From: DASRIA01 sp038203635
Lineage (GTDB): Bacteria; Actinomycetota; Thermoleophilia; Solirubrobacterales; JBBDJG01
DNA: 38,140 nt
NCBI GenBank assembly: GCA_038203635.1
Contig: JBBRDT010000026.1
Coordinates: 1 to 38,140 of the forward strand
Reading direction: 5' to 3'
Under the pieces are notes generated by a model that ran no database searches, had not been told where the DNA came from, and saw nothing but the letters and a program-made list of their open reading frames with translations. A program made the translations under genes and the position numbers. Below, one piece after another: positions 16,562 to 23,734 of the stretch (the first letter of the stretch is position 1; the number at the start of each line of letters is the position of its first letter).

Positions 16562-17507
16562 GCGGACCAGCGGTGCAGCCGGCAACCTGAGCGTCACAGC
16601 ATGAGCAGAGGGTCCCGACGAAGGCTCTCTCCGACGGCGTGAGGTCCCGCCCCTCAGGGCGCAGTAGCTGGACCCGCCGAGGCATCCGCTCCGCCCCCTG
16701 AAGTCGGAACGAGACGACCTCGCCGCGACGCAGCTCGTCTTCGACGACGAGCCGGGAGACAAAGGCAACCCCAAGCCCGGCCGCGACGGAACGCTTGATC
16801 GCTTCGCTGGAGTCAAGCTCCCAGCGCTTGGCGGGCTGGTAGCCGATCCGGGCCAAGTGGCGTTCGGCGACTGCACGTGTGCTGGATCCAATCTCACGTA
16901 CCAAGAGCGTCTGGGATGCAACGTCGCCAAGGACGGCTCGACCCCGCCGGAGCTTAAGCTGGTCCGGCGCCGCGATGCCGATCACTTCGTCATCGAGGAA
17001 AGGCTCTGCTGCCACACCTGCGGGCAGGTCGACTTCGCCGGCAAGCCCCAGGGAGACGTCTCGTCGTGACACTCGTTCGGCCACCCAGGCGCTCGACCCG
17101 ATCACGACGTCAACCTCAACCCGCGGGTGTCGCTCCGCGAAGCACTGAAGGATCGACGGCAGCACGTAGGTCCCGGGGGTGGTCGAAGCCGCCAGCAACA
17201 ACGTCCCCTGCTCAGCTCCGCGCAGGGCTCGGAGCTCCTCCTGCATTGCGTCGAGTGTGTCCAAGACCTGGACCGCATGCGCAGAGACCAAGCGCCCAGC
17301 TTCGGTGAGACTGCTCGCGCGCCCGTCGCGCTCGATCAGTTTCTCCCCAATCGCCCCCTCGAGCGTCTGGAGGTGTTTGGTCGCTGAGGGCTGGCCGACC
17401 CTGCACGCTTCTGCAGCCGCGGATATCGAGCCTCTGCGCCCGACTTCGACCAGCAGCCTCAGCCGCAGAGGTTCAAGCGCGTCGACTATGCCGGAACTGA
17501 ATTCCAT
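16551..17507 (-). CDS. LysR-family transcriptional regulator
   Basis: The 318-residue product has the LysR winged helix-turn-helix at the N-terminus (LRLLVEVGRRGSISAAAEACRVGQPSATKHLQTLEGAIGEKL, about residues 16-58) and a periplasmic-binding-type effector domain (about 95-290) with LLLAAS.TPGTYVLP and the GLAGEVDL motif. Cysteines cluster near the C-terminus (CSCCDAQVAGC, about 300-310), which is unusual and could sense thiols or metals. It is divergent from the DUF4395-to-permease operon with a 54-bp gap, the classic arrangement for a LysR protein that controls its neighbour. Effector unknown; the S/Se or metal(loid) context suggests a sulfur compound or metalloid. Confidence 0.9.
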   Translation of the reverse strand: MEFSSGIVDALEPLRLRLLVEVGRRGSISAAAEACRVGQPSATKHLQTLEGAIGEKLIERDGRASSLTEAGRLVSAHAVQVLDTLDAMQEELRALRGAEQGTLLLAASTTPGTYVLPSILQCFAERHPRVEVDVVIGSSAWVAERVSRRDVSLGLAGEVDLPAGVAAEPFLDDEVIGIAAPDQLKLRRGRAVLGDVASQTLLVREIGSSTRAVAERHLARIGYQPAKRWELDSSEAIKRSVAAGLGVAFVSRLVVEDELRRGEVVSFRLQGAERMPRRVQLLRPEGRDLTPSERAFVGTLCSCCDAQVAGCTAGPLIA

Positions 17508-17561
17508 CTATACGAAGATTCGCGTTGAAGAATACCTAGGTGGAGCGTAGCCTCACGCACG
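17508..17561. promoter_or_regulatory. Divergent control region between LysR gene and metalloid operon
   Basis: This 54-bp gap must hold both promoters and any LysR operator. It is A/T-richer than its surroundings, with ATACGAAGATTC and TTGAAGAATAC forming an imperfect dyad near 17510-17535, and CCTAGG at 17535-17540. No firm T-N11-A box can be fixed by eye. Confidence 0.4.
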
Positions 17562-18065
17562 ATGGCGGAAGGGAGACAAGCAACCCTCGGCGGCTGGATG
17601 CGCGGCAACCTCTCGACCCAGGGATACGCCCTGGCCGACTCTGAGTCCCGCCGGCTGTGGCTTGGGCTTCGCTTCCCCACGGCTCTGTGCCTCGGACTGG
17701 TGATTACCGCCCTCGCGCTCGAATCGGCGGTCATGCTCTTGGTTCTGTCGGCCATCGGCCTGGTCGCCGGGTTCACCTCACGCCATCCCTTCGACATGCT
17801 TTGGAATCACGGGCTTCGGCAGTTGCTTCGTGCGCCCGCGCTCCCGCCAAACCCACCCCGCCGCCGGCACGCCTTCAAGCTCGCGACAGCTTGGCTACTC
17901 GCTGTCGCGCTTCTCTTCGCCACGGGCCAAGAAATTGCGGCTCTGGCGCTGGGAGCCGTGCTGGTTGGCGTCTGCGGGCTCGTAACCGCGACGAACTTCT
18001 GCATCCCCTCAACCCTGCTCGCCTGGTGGGGGCGTCACCGTCAGCCGAGGGCATTGTCGACATGA
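17562..18065 (+). CDS. DUF4395 membrane protein
   Basis: The 167-residue product has about four hydrophobic segments (near residues 37-55, 55-72, 108-122 and 126-143). It carries the family's FCIPS motif near the C-terminus (T-N-F-C-I-P-S-T), plus the N-terminal pair G-Y-A-L-x-D. DUF4395 proteins are of unknown function and often sit beside thioredoxins, rhodaneses or other sulfur genes, in line with the next gene here. It is the first gene of the operon driven away from LysR. Its stop shares 4 nt (ATGA) with the start of the metallo-beta-lactamase gene, so the two are translationally coupled. Confidence 0.75.
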   Translation: MAEGRQATLGGWMRGNLSTQGYALADSESRRLWLGLRFPTALCLGLVITALALESAVMLLVLSAIGLVAGFTSRHPFDMLWNHGLRQLLRAPALPPNPPRRRHAFKLATAWLLAVALLFATGQEIAALALGAVLVGVCGLVTATNFCIPSTLLAWWGRHRQPRALST

Positions 18066-18814
18066 TCCTCCGCCGCTTCATCGTCCCCGAGACAGGGTGT
18101 GCCTCATATCTGTTCGGCTGCACGAGCAAGGGCGAGGTCGGCGTTGTCGATCCGCACGCGGACCTCGTGGGCGACTACATCGAAACCGCCGGCTCGGCAG
18201 GAGCCCGCATCGCGCATGTCTTCGACACACATGTACACGCGGACCATCCGAGCGGAGCCCTCGAGCTCGCCGAGCGGACCGGTGCACACCTGCGGCTACC
18301 CGTGGAGGCCCCGGTCGAGTTCCAATTCGAGCCGCTGAAGGACGGAGAGGAGGTGGTGCTGGGCAACACGCGGGTCGAGGTCATATCAACGCCGGGACAC
18401 GCCTGGGCGCACGTCTGCCTACTCGTGACGGACACGACTCGCGGTGATGAACCGTGGCTCGTCTTCACGGGCGACACGCTGTTCGTCGGCGCTGTCGGGC
18501 GACCTGATCTGCACGGTCAGGAGCGCGCGCTCGCACAGGCGCTCCAGCGCAGCATCCATGAGCGGCTCTTGACGCTGCCCGACTGGATCGAGATTCATCC
18601 GGGGCACGTCGGCGGGTCGGCCTGTGGCGCCGGCATCAGCTCCAACCCCAGTTCGACGATCGGCTTCGAGCGGCGCCATAACGCGCTGTTGAACGGAGGC
18701 GGACATGACTTCGTGGAGCGGGTTCTGGCGGACCTGAGTCCGCCCCCGGCAGAGTTCGAACAGATCTACGCAACGAACAGGAGGACTGCACATGAGCGCA
18801 CCGCCCCCAGTTGA
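18062..18814 (+). CDS. Persulfide-dioxygenase-like metallo-beta-lactamase-fold hydrolase
   Basis: The 250-residue product has the metal motif THVHADHPSG (H57, H59, D61, H62), then STPGHAWAH, FTGDTLFVGAVGRPDL and HPGHVGGSACG, ending with SSNPSSTIGFERRHN. The order and the GDTLF...GRPDL motif match ETHE1-type persulfide dioxygenases (sulfur dioxygenases), which oxidise glutathione or other low-molecular-weight persulfides to sulfite with one Fe(II). GSACG followed by SSTI is closest to the bacterial forms that often carry a rhodanese domain; none is attached here. Glyoxalase II is a less likely alternative. The ATG at 18062 overlaps the previous stop. The gene's last 23 nt overlap the methyltransferase start. 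Confidence 0.82.
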   Translation: MILRRFIVPETGCASYLFGCTSKGEVGVVDPHADLVGDYIETAGSAGARIAHVFDTHVHADHPSGALELAERTGAHLRLPVEAPVEFQFEPLKDGEEVVLGNTRVEVISTPGHAWAHVCLLVTDTTRGDEPWLVFTGDTLFVGAVGRPDLHGQERALAQALQRSIHERLLTLPDWIEIHPGHVGGSACGAGISSNPSSTIGFERRHNALLNGGGHDFVERVLADLSPPPAEFEQIYATNRRTAHERTAPS

Positions 18815-19577
18815 CATCGACGTTCTCCGGGACGAGATCCAGAAGACATACACCGACGTCTCCGAGCATCAGGAGCAGGAGTTCCTATTCCCCACAGGCC
18901 GTGCGTGGGCCGAAGACCTCGGCTATCCGGCGGACCTCCTGAGGGCAGTTCCTGAGGCAACGGTCGAAAGCTTCGCCGGCGTCGCCAACCACTTCCCGCT
19001 GGGAGATATTGCAGAGGGCGACACCGTGCTCGACCTCGGCTGTGGGGCGGGTACGGACCTTTTGATCTCCGCCCAGATGACCGGCTCGAGCGGGCGCGCG
19101 ATCGGGATCGATCTCACGCCTACGATGGTCGAGCGCGCGCGTCAGAGCGCCGCGGAGATGGGGCTCGACAACGTCGAGGTGCACGAAGGGCTCATCGAGC
19201 GACTCCCGCTTCCGGACGAGTCCATCGACGTCGTGATCTCGAACGGCGTGATCGATCTGGTGCCCGACAAGGACGCCGTCTTCTCGGAGATAACACGGGT
19301 GCTGAAGCCGGGTGGCCGGCTCCAGATCGCCGACGTCGTGATCCACCGCGAGGTGTCCGAGGAGGCGAAGCGCGACATCGACCTCTGGACCGGGTGAATT
19401 GCCGGAGCTCTCCTTGAAGGAGAGCACGCGCGCCAGTTGGTGCGGCTCGGGTTCACGGACATTCAGCAGGGCGACCTCGTAGACACGTATGCCCGGTCAG
19501 CGTTCGAGGACACCCGCCGAAAGGCGGCGAAGTTCGGCGCGATGGGCTCCACGATCCGGGCCACGAAGCCGCGCTGA
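18792..19577 (+). CDS. ArsM-like SAM methyltransferase with in-frame TGA read as selenocysteine
   Basis: The first part (codons 1-201) is a class I SAM methyltransferase: VESFAGV, motif I VLDLGCGAGTD (79-89), GIDLTPTMVERA, VISNGVIDLVPDKDAVFSE and RVLKPGGRLQIADVV. It then reads DIDLWTG-TGA-IAGALLEG. In ArsM-like relatives this position is Cys (WTGCIAGAL), the thiol that holds the substrate As(III) in ArsM. TGA is at 19395-19397 (residue 202). The same frame runs on with family-like sequence (HARQLVRLGFTDIQ, then AAKFGAMGSTIRATKPR) to a TGA at 19575-19577, giving 261 residues. That end is 7 bp before the MFS start; a stop at 19397 would leave a 187-bp gap in an otherwise packed operon. A hairpin follows the TGA, and tRNA-Sec is 3 kb away. 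The N-terminal Cys pair of classical ArsM is not seen, so the substrate could be arsenite or another soft metal(loid). The alternative is a nonsense mutation. Confidence 0.85.
19398..19425 (+). promoter_or_regulatory. SECIS-like hairpin after the Sec codon
   Basis: A perfect 7-bp stem (GCTCTCC at 19407-19413, GGAGAGC at 19419-19425) with a TTGAA loop starts 9 nt after the in-frame TGA; the loop starts 16 nt after it. This spacing is within that of bacterial SECIS elements, which lie in the coding region and bind SelB. The loop G is third rather than first or second as in the common bacterial pattern, so SelB recognition is not certain. The sequence also codes for AGALLEGEH, which constrains it. 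Confidence 0.6.
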
Positions 19578-19584
19578 TCGACAC

Positions 19585-20865
19585 GTGACCGAGCCCGTCC
19601 GCCTCGGGCTGCGCGAGAACGCGCCGCAGTTCGCGCTGCTCGTCGCAATCAACGCGTTCGTCGGGGCGATGATCGGACTCGAGCGATCGACCCTGCCGCT
19701 GATCGGGCGCGAGGACTTCGGCCTTTCGTCGAGTGTCGCTGTGCTGTCGTTCATCGTCGCCTTCGGCCTCAGCAAGGCGTTCACGAACCTCGCCGCAGGT
19801 GCGCTGGCGGAGCGTGTCGGCCGACGCCGGCTCCTGATACTCGGGTGGCTGTTCGCGCTACCTGTCCCCCTACTGATCGCCGTCGCACCGAGCTGGGCGT
19901 TCATCGTCGTGGCGAACGTCGCGCTCGGCCTGAACCAGGGACTTGCCTGGTCGATGACCGTGGTCATGAAGATCGACCTGGCGGGTCCCCGCCGGCGCGG
20001 GCTCGCGCTCGGTTTCAACGAAGCGGCCGGCTATTGCGGAGTCGCCGTCGCGGCAGCGGCGAGCGGATTCCTCGCTTCGGAGTTTGCGGCGCGCGACGTG
20101 CTGGTCGTGGCGGGGCTCGCGGTCGCCGTCACCGCGCTCGTGCTCTCGGTGGTCTTCGTCCGCGACACGTCGGGGCACGTCGCCTTCGAGCAAACCAGAC
20201 ATGCGCCTGGCCACGACGGCCGTGCACCTTCTCTGGCCAAGGCGTTCGCCGACGCCACCTATCGCGTGCCCGCGCTCCGGTCCTGCTCCCAGGCGGGACT
20301 CGTGAACAACCTGAACGATGGAGTGGCCTGGGGGCTCGTCCCTCTATTCCTCGCGGCAAACGGGGCGAGCGTAGCGTCGATCGGACTCGTGGCCGGCATC
20401 TACCCGGCGGTCTGGGGTCTCGGCCAGATAGGCACGGGGGCGTGGTCGGACCGCGTGGGGCGAAAGCCTTTGATCGTCGCCGGGATGCTGCTCCAGGCGG
20501 TTGCACTCGGCGTGCTGGCGTTATCGCAGGGCGGCGTGCCGCTCGCCGCAGTCGCCGCGGTGGTCCTCGGCGCCGGTACCGCCCTTGTCTACCCGACGCT
20601 GATCGCCGCGATCTCGGACCACGTCGCGCCCGTCGCCCGGGCCCCCGCGATCGGCATCTACCGCTTCTGGCGGGACATGGGCTACGTCGCGGGTGGGCTT
20701 ATCGCGGGAGTTGCCGCCGACCTGGTCTCCTACTCCGGCGCAATCGCGTTGGTCGCCGTTCTCACGTTCGTATCGGGATTGTGGGTCAGCTTCGACCTGC
20801 CGACCAGGCAAGGCGTCGTTGTGCCGGGGGCGCGGGCGTCGCGCCTGCCTCGTCCAGAGCAGTAG
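19585..20865 (+). CDS. MFS transporter (12 helices)
   Basis: The 426-residue product has about 12 hydrophobic segments and the MFS motif A in both halves (GALAERVGRRRLL near residue 72 and GAWSDRVGRKPLIVAG near residue 290). The central loop (about 190-220) is hydrophilic. FNEAAGYCGVAVAAAASGF (about 150-168) resembles motif C of antiporters, so efflux is likely. The GTG at 19585 lies 7 bp after the end of the selenocysteine methyltransferase frame. A longer in-frame extension would run through that gene. Position in the operon suggests export of the methyltransferase product or of the toxic substrate, but the substrate cannot be read from sequence. It lacks features that would identify it as ArsJ or another named exporter. 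Confidence 0.85.
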   Translation: MTEPVRLGLRENAPQFALLVAINAFVGAMIGLERSTLPLIGREDFGLSSSVAVLSFIVAFGLSKAFTNLAAGALAERVGRRRLLILGWLFALPVPLLIAVAPSWAFIVVANVALGLNQGLAWSMTVVMKIDLAGPRRRGLALGFNEAAGYCGVAVAAAASGFLASEFAARDVLVVAGLAVAVTALVLSVVFVRDTSGHVAFEQTRHAPGHDGRAPSLAKAFADATYRVPALRSCSQAGLVNNLNDGVAWGLVPLFLAANGASVASIGLVAGIYPAVWGLGQIGTGAWSDRVGRKPLIVAGMLLQAVALGVLALSQGGVPLAAVAAVVLGAGTALVYPTLIAAISDHVAPVARAPAIGIYRFWRDMGYVAGGLIAGVAADLVSYSGAIALVAVLTFVSGLWVSFDLPTRQGVVVPGARASRLPRPEQ

Positions 20866-20890
20866 TCGTCGCTCTAGGCTCTGGTGCGAC

Positions 20891-21646
20891 ATGGCGACGG
20901 GATACGAGCTTCTGGAGGGCCACCGACATCGCCACGGCGACGAAGTGCACGAGCACCCCCACGCCGGGATGCATCACCACCACGACAGGCACCTCCACGG
21001 TGAACGCTCGCGCGAGCGCGACGGCGCGCACGGACACTCACACGGCCTCGTGCACGACTCGATCAAGCGCTCGCGCGAGGGCGTACGTGCCGTGCTCGTC
21101 TCGCTTGGGGTGCTTGGCCTGGCGGCCGCGGCGCAGACCGTCGTGTTCGTCGTTTCCGGCTCCATCGCCCTGTTCGCGGACCTGATCCACAACGGCGGCG
21201 ACGCGCTCACGGCGGTGCCGCTCGGCATCGCATTCCTCATGCGCTCAGCGCGCGCAGAGCGCGGAGCAGGAATGGCCGTCGTCGCTGCGATTTTCATCTC
21301 GGGGGTCGTAGCAGGCGGCGCGGCGATCGACCGACTCGTGCACCCTCAGGCCCCGGATCATCTCTTGGCGCTCGCAGCGGCCGGCGCCATCGGCTACGTC
21401 GGGAACCTGATCGCGGCGCGAGTCCGCACTCACGCCGGCCACCGGCTCGACTCGCCCGCGCTCATTGCAGACGGCGACCACGCGCGGGCGGATGCCTACG
21501 TCAGCCTGGCCGTCGTTGCCTCAGCAGCCGTCGTGGCGTTCGGGCTCGAGATCGCAGACCCGATCATCGGCCTGGCGATCACGGTCGTCATCCTGCGGAT
21601 CACGTGGGCGTCGTGGCACACCATTCGCCACAAGCGCGCGGGTTAG
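20891..21646 (+). CDS. CDF-family cation efflux protein with His-rich N-terminus
   Basis: The 251-residue product starts with about 60 residues very rich in His (for example HRHRHGDE, HPHAGMHHHHDRHLHG, HGHSHG), a likely metal-binding tail. Six hydrophobic segments follow. The two cation diffusion facilitator metal motifs are visible: LFADLIHNGGDAL in helix 2 (D..HN..D) and ADGDHARADAYVS in helix 5 (H..AD). These bind Zn2+ or a similar divalent ion in proton-coupled efflux. The usual cytosolic C-terminal domain (about 80 residues) is missing, as in some short CDF proteins. The ATG at 20891 lies 25 bp after the MFS stop; the permease follows after 4 bp. Confidence 0.88.
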   Translation: MATGYELLEGHRHRHGDEVHEHPHAGMHHHHDRHLHGERSRERDGAHGHSHGLVHDSIKRSREGVRAVLVSLGVLGLAAAAQTVVFVVSGSIALFADLIHNGGDALTAVPLGIAFLMRSARAERGAGMAVVAAIFISGVVAGGAAIDRLVHPQAPDHLLALAAAGAIGYVGNLIAARVRTHAGHRLDSPALIADGDHARADAYVSLAVVASAAVVAFGLEIADPIIGLAITVVILRITWASWHTIRHKRAG

Positions 21647-21650
21647 ATCT

Positions 21651-22469
21651 TTGTCAACGATCGCAGATGGACTCTGGAACGCCTTCTTGATGGGCTGGGA
21701 GGTGTGGTGGGCACTCGTGCTCGGGTTCTTGATCTCGGCCATGGTCCAGTCATGGGTGCCGCGCGAGCGGATCGAGGGTGCGCTCGCCGGCCGAGGACCA
21801 CGCTCGATCGCGTGGGCGACGGGCGCCGGCGCGGCATCCTCGTCTTGCTCATACGCAGCGGTCGCCATCGCGAAGTCTCTTTTCCAGAAGGGTGCTTCCG
21901 CGGCGTCGGCGCTTGCCTTCCAGTTCGCCTCGACGAATCTCGTGTGGGAGCTCGGACTCGTCCTGTGGGTGCTGATCGGATGGCAGTTCACGCTGGCGGA
22001 GTTCGTCGGGGGGCTAGTGATGATCGCGCTAATGGCAGCGATGCTGCGGCTGTTCGTGTCGCCACGGCAGGAGGAGCAGGCGCGCTCTCATGCGTTGCGG
22101 GCGGACACGGGACACCAACATCACATGGCCGGTGAGGGAATGCCCTTGCGTGAGCGGCTGACGTCGCCCTTGGCGTCATCGGACGTGGCCCACAACTTCC
22201 GCGGCGACTGGCAGATGCTCGTGATGCTGTTCGGCGCCATGCTGGACATCGGCATCGTCCAAAACCCGATGTTTGGGTCCGGGAAGCCACCAGGCTGGGG
22301 CGTCGTGCTCCCCGCCTACGGCCCCGGGCGTATCGTGATCGACGGCGGCTTCTCGGCCGGCTCGCACGCTTGGGGCGCGTTCGCAATCGCTGTCGGCTGG
22401 ACCCTGGCACTCGGCGTGCTTGTCGCAGCACTGCTGGCACGCATGGTTGGTACCGCTAAGGCGGCGTGA
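21651..22469 (+). CDS. DUF318/ArsP-like permease, unusual C-terminal half
   Basis: The 272-residue product has a first half with about four membrane segments and the family signature GAGAASSSCSYAAVAIAKSLFQKGAS followed by ALAFQFASTNLVWELGLVLWVLIGW. This matches DUF318 permeases, among them ArsP, which exports trivalent organoarsenicals such as methylarsenite. A cytosolic stretch with HQHH (about 165-172) precedes AHNFRGDWQML, where the second half normally begins. The rest (GPGRIVIDGGFSAGSHAWGAFAIAVGW) does not show the usual second copy of the signature, so this half is altered or belongs to another family. The TTG at 21651 is 4 bp after the CDF stop; an internal ATG at 21690 is the alternative. 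An exporter of methylated metalloid would complement the methyltransferase. Confidence 0.72.
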   Translation: MSTIADGLWNAFLMGWEVWWALVLGFLISAMVQSWVPRERIEGALAGRGPRSIAWATGAGAASSSCSYAAVAIAKSLFQKGASAASALAFQFASTNLVWELGLVLWVLIGWQFTLAEFVGGLVMIALMAAMLRLFVSPRQEEQARSHALRADTGHQHHMAGEGMPLRERLTSPLASSDVAHNFRGDWQMLVMLFGAMLDIGIVQNPMFGSGKPPGWGVVLPAYGPGRIVIDGGFSAGSHAWGAFAIAVGWTLALGVLVAALLARMVGTAKAA

Positions 22470-22498
22470 AAACGGTCACACCTGAACCGTCCAGGGGA

Positions 22499-22777
22499 TT
22501 ACTTCTGCTGGCCGATCCAGGAGAGGATGGCGCGAGAGGGGGTGATGACCGTCCCGTCGGGCAGCTTCAACGCCGGCAGTTTCGTCCCTCCGGTCGCAGC
22601 CCGCAGCTCGTCACGCGAGCCCTTGCGCAGGAAGGGGATCGGGTTGCCGTGGGCGGCGATCACCTTGTCGTACTCGATGCCTGCGTCGCGCAGCGCCTCC
22701 TGAACACGGCGACACGGATGGATCCGCGGGCCGCCGTCATCGCCGTGGCAAACGAACAGGGTCGGGGTCTCGGCCAT
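22499..22777 (-). CDS. Small thioredoxin-fold (glutaredoxin / GST-N-like) protein
   Basis: The 92-residue product has Cys10 at the end of the first strand, then HGDDGGPRIHP and Cys22-R-R-V-Q-E-A-L. The strand GIEYDKVIA and TKLPALKLPDGTVITPSRAI follow, with the cis-Pro before a DG turn as in glutathione S-transferase N-terminal domains. It shares the C-x11-C spacing and helix pattern with the product at 15670-15957. The C-terminal GST helical domain is absent. The start is set by GGAGGACG just before the ATG. It is convergent with the permease gene, 29 bp apart. Redox function is inferred from the fold only. Confidence 0.72.
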   Translation of the reverse strand: MAETPTLFVCHGDDGGPRIHPCRRVQEALRDAGIEYDKVIAAHGNPIPFLRKGSRDELRAATGGTKLPALKLPDGTVITPSRAILSWIGQQK

Positions 22778-22995
22778 CTCGTCCTCCGGTTTCGTGGGGC
22801 TCGGCCGGGGAGCCTAGCGGGGGCTGGACACTTGTCCGAGTAGGCAAGCCGACCACTCGGACCTAGTCTGATTACACCTCCCCTCCACATGTAGGTCCCC
22901 CGGGCTGGATCAAGCCCGCCCTCCGACGCCCCGTCTCCCCCGGCGGGGCGTCTGCACGTCGGGGCCCGCCCCGCTTGCGTGGGGCCGGCCGTAGC
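22778..22995. promoter_or_regulatory. Intergenic region with overlapping hairpins and a GC hairpin
   Basis: This 218-bp gap between two divergent starts contains GGACACTTGTCC (22826-22837), which overlaps an 8-bp inverted repeat GTCCGAGT/ACTCGGAC (22834-22841, 22855-22862). The two structures share TGTCC and exclude each other. Further right is a 9-bp repeat GACGCCCCG/CGGGGCGTC (22925-22933, 22944-22952) with a 10-nt loop. No open frame stands out. Promoters for both genes must lie here. Confidence 0.45.
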
Positions 22996-23730
22996 ATGCG
23001 GGGCGTGAATACGGCCGACGCGATCGACTTCGAGTTCGACGATCCGGGCGAGCCCCGCGTCTCATATCTCATCTGCTCGATCCCACGCTCCGGCAGCAAC
23101 CTCCTGTGCGAGCTCCTTTCCGCCACCGGAGTCGCCGGTGTGCCCAGCGAGCTGTTCCACCCCGACTTCATGCGGATCCTCAGAGAGCGCTGGGAGGTGG
23201 AGACGACCGAGGAGTACGTCGATCAGCTGCTCGCGCGCAAGACGGGGCCGAACGGCGTCTTCGGCGCGAAAGCCCACTGGGGTCAGTACCGGCCGGTCTT
23301 CGGGGACACGGACCCGCGCAGGATGCTGCCGAACCTCAAGTTGATCTTCATGAGCAGGCGGGATCACCTGCGACAGGCGGTGTCGTGGGTTCGTGCGCTG
23401 CAGACGCTCCGGTGGCAATCCCGCCATCCCGAGCGCCCGCAGCGGCCGGCCGAGTTCGATCCCGAGCACATCGCTCGCAAGCTCGGCCGCATCGACCGCG
23501 AAGAGGACGCGTGGCGGACGCTGTTCGGCCGCTGCGGGATCGAGGCGCACGGCATCGTGTACGAGGACCTCGTGTCCGACCGCAGCGGGACGCTACGCGA
23601 AGCGCTGCGGTTCATCGGCGTCGAGCCGCCCGCGGCGCTGGAGGTCGCACAGCCGACGCTCGAGCGCCAGGCCGACGCTCTCTCCGAGCAATGGGTGGAG
23701 CGCTATCTTGCGGAGACCCCGCATACTTAA
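22996..23730 (+). CDS. Stf0-type sulfotransferase
   Basis: The product (244 residues from ATG 22996; GTG 23005 is also possible) has the PAPS loop CSIPRSGSNLLCELL (about residues 27-41) and FMSRRDHLRQAVSWVRA (about residues 116-132), the 3'-phosphate-binding strand with its Ser. GVPSELFHPDFM and VFGAKAHWGQY are typical of the Stf0 family, whose founding member adds sulfate to trehalose in mycobacteria. The C-terminal part IVYEDLV (about residues 185-191) is the conserved end of the fold. It is probably cytosolic. The substrate may be trehalose or another sugar, but cannot be settled. The hydrolase gene starts 4 bp after the stop, so the two form an operon. Confidence 0.88.
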   Translation: MRGVNTADAIDFEFDDPGEPRVSYLICSIPRSGSNLLCELLSATGVAGVPSELFHPDFMRILRERWEVETTEEYVDQLLARKTGPNGVFGAKAHWGQYRPVFGDTDPRRMLPNLKLIFMSRRDHLRQAVSWVRALQTLRWQSRHPERPQRPAEFDPEHIARKLGRIDREEDAWRTLFGRCGIEAHGIVYEDLVSDRSGTLREALRFIGVEPPAALEVAQPTLERQADALSEQWVERYLAETPHT

Positions 23731-23734
23731 CGCG

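Noticed and set aside
18792..19397. A short methyltransferase ending at the first TGA
   Set aside because: The following frame has family-like sequence up to the next gene and a tRNA-Sec is present, so the TGA is read as Sec.
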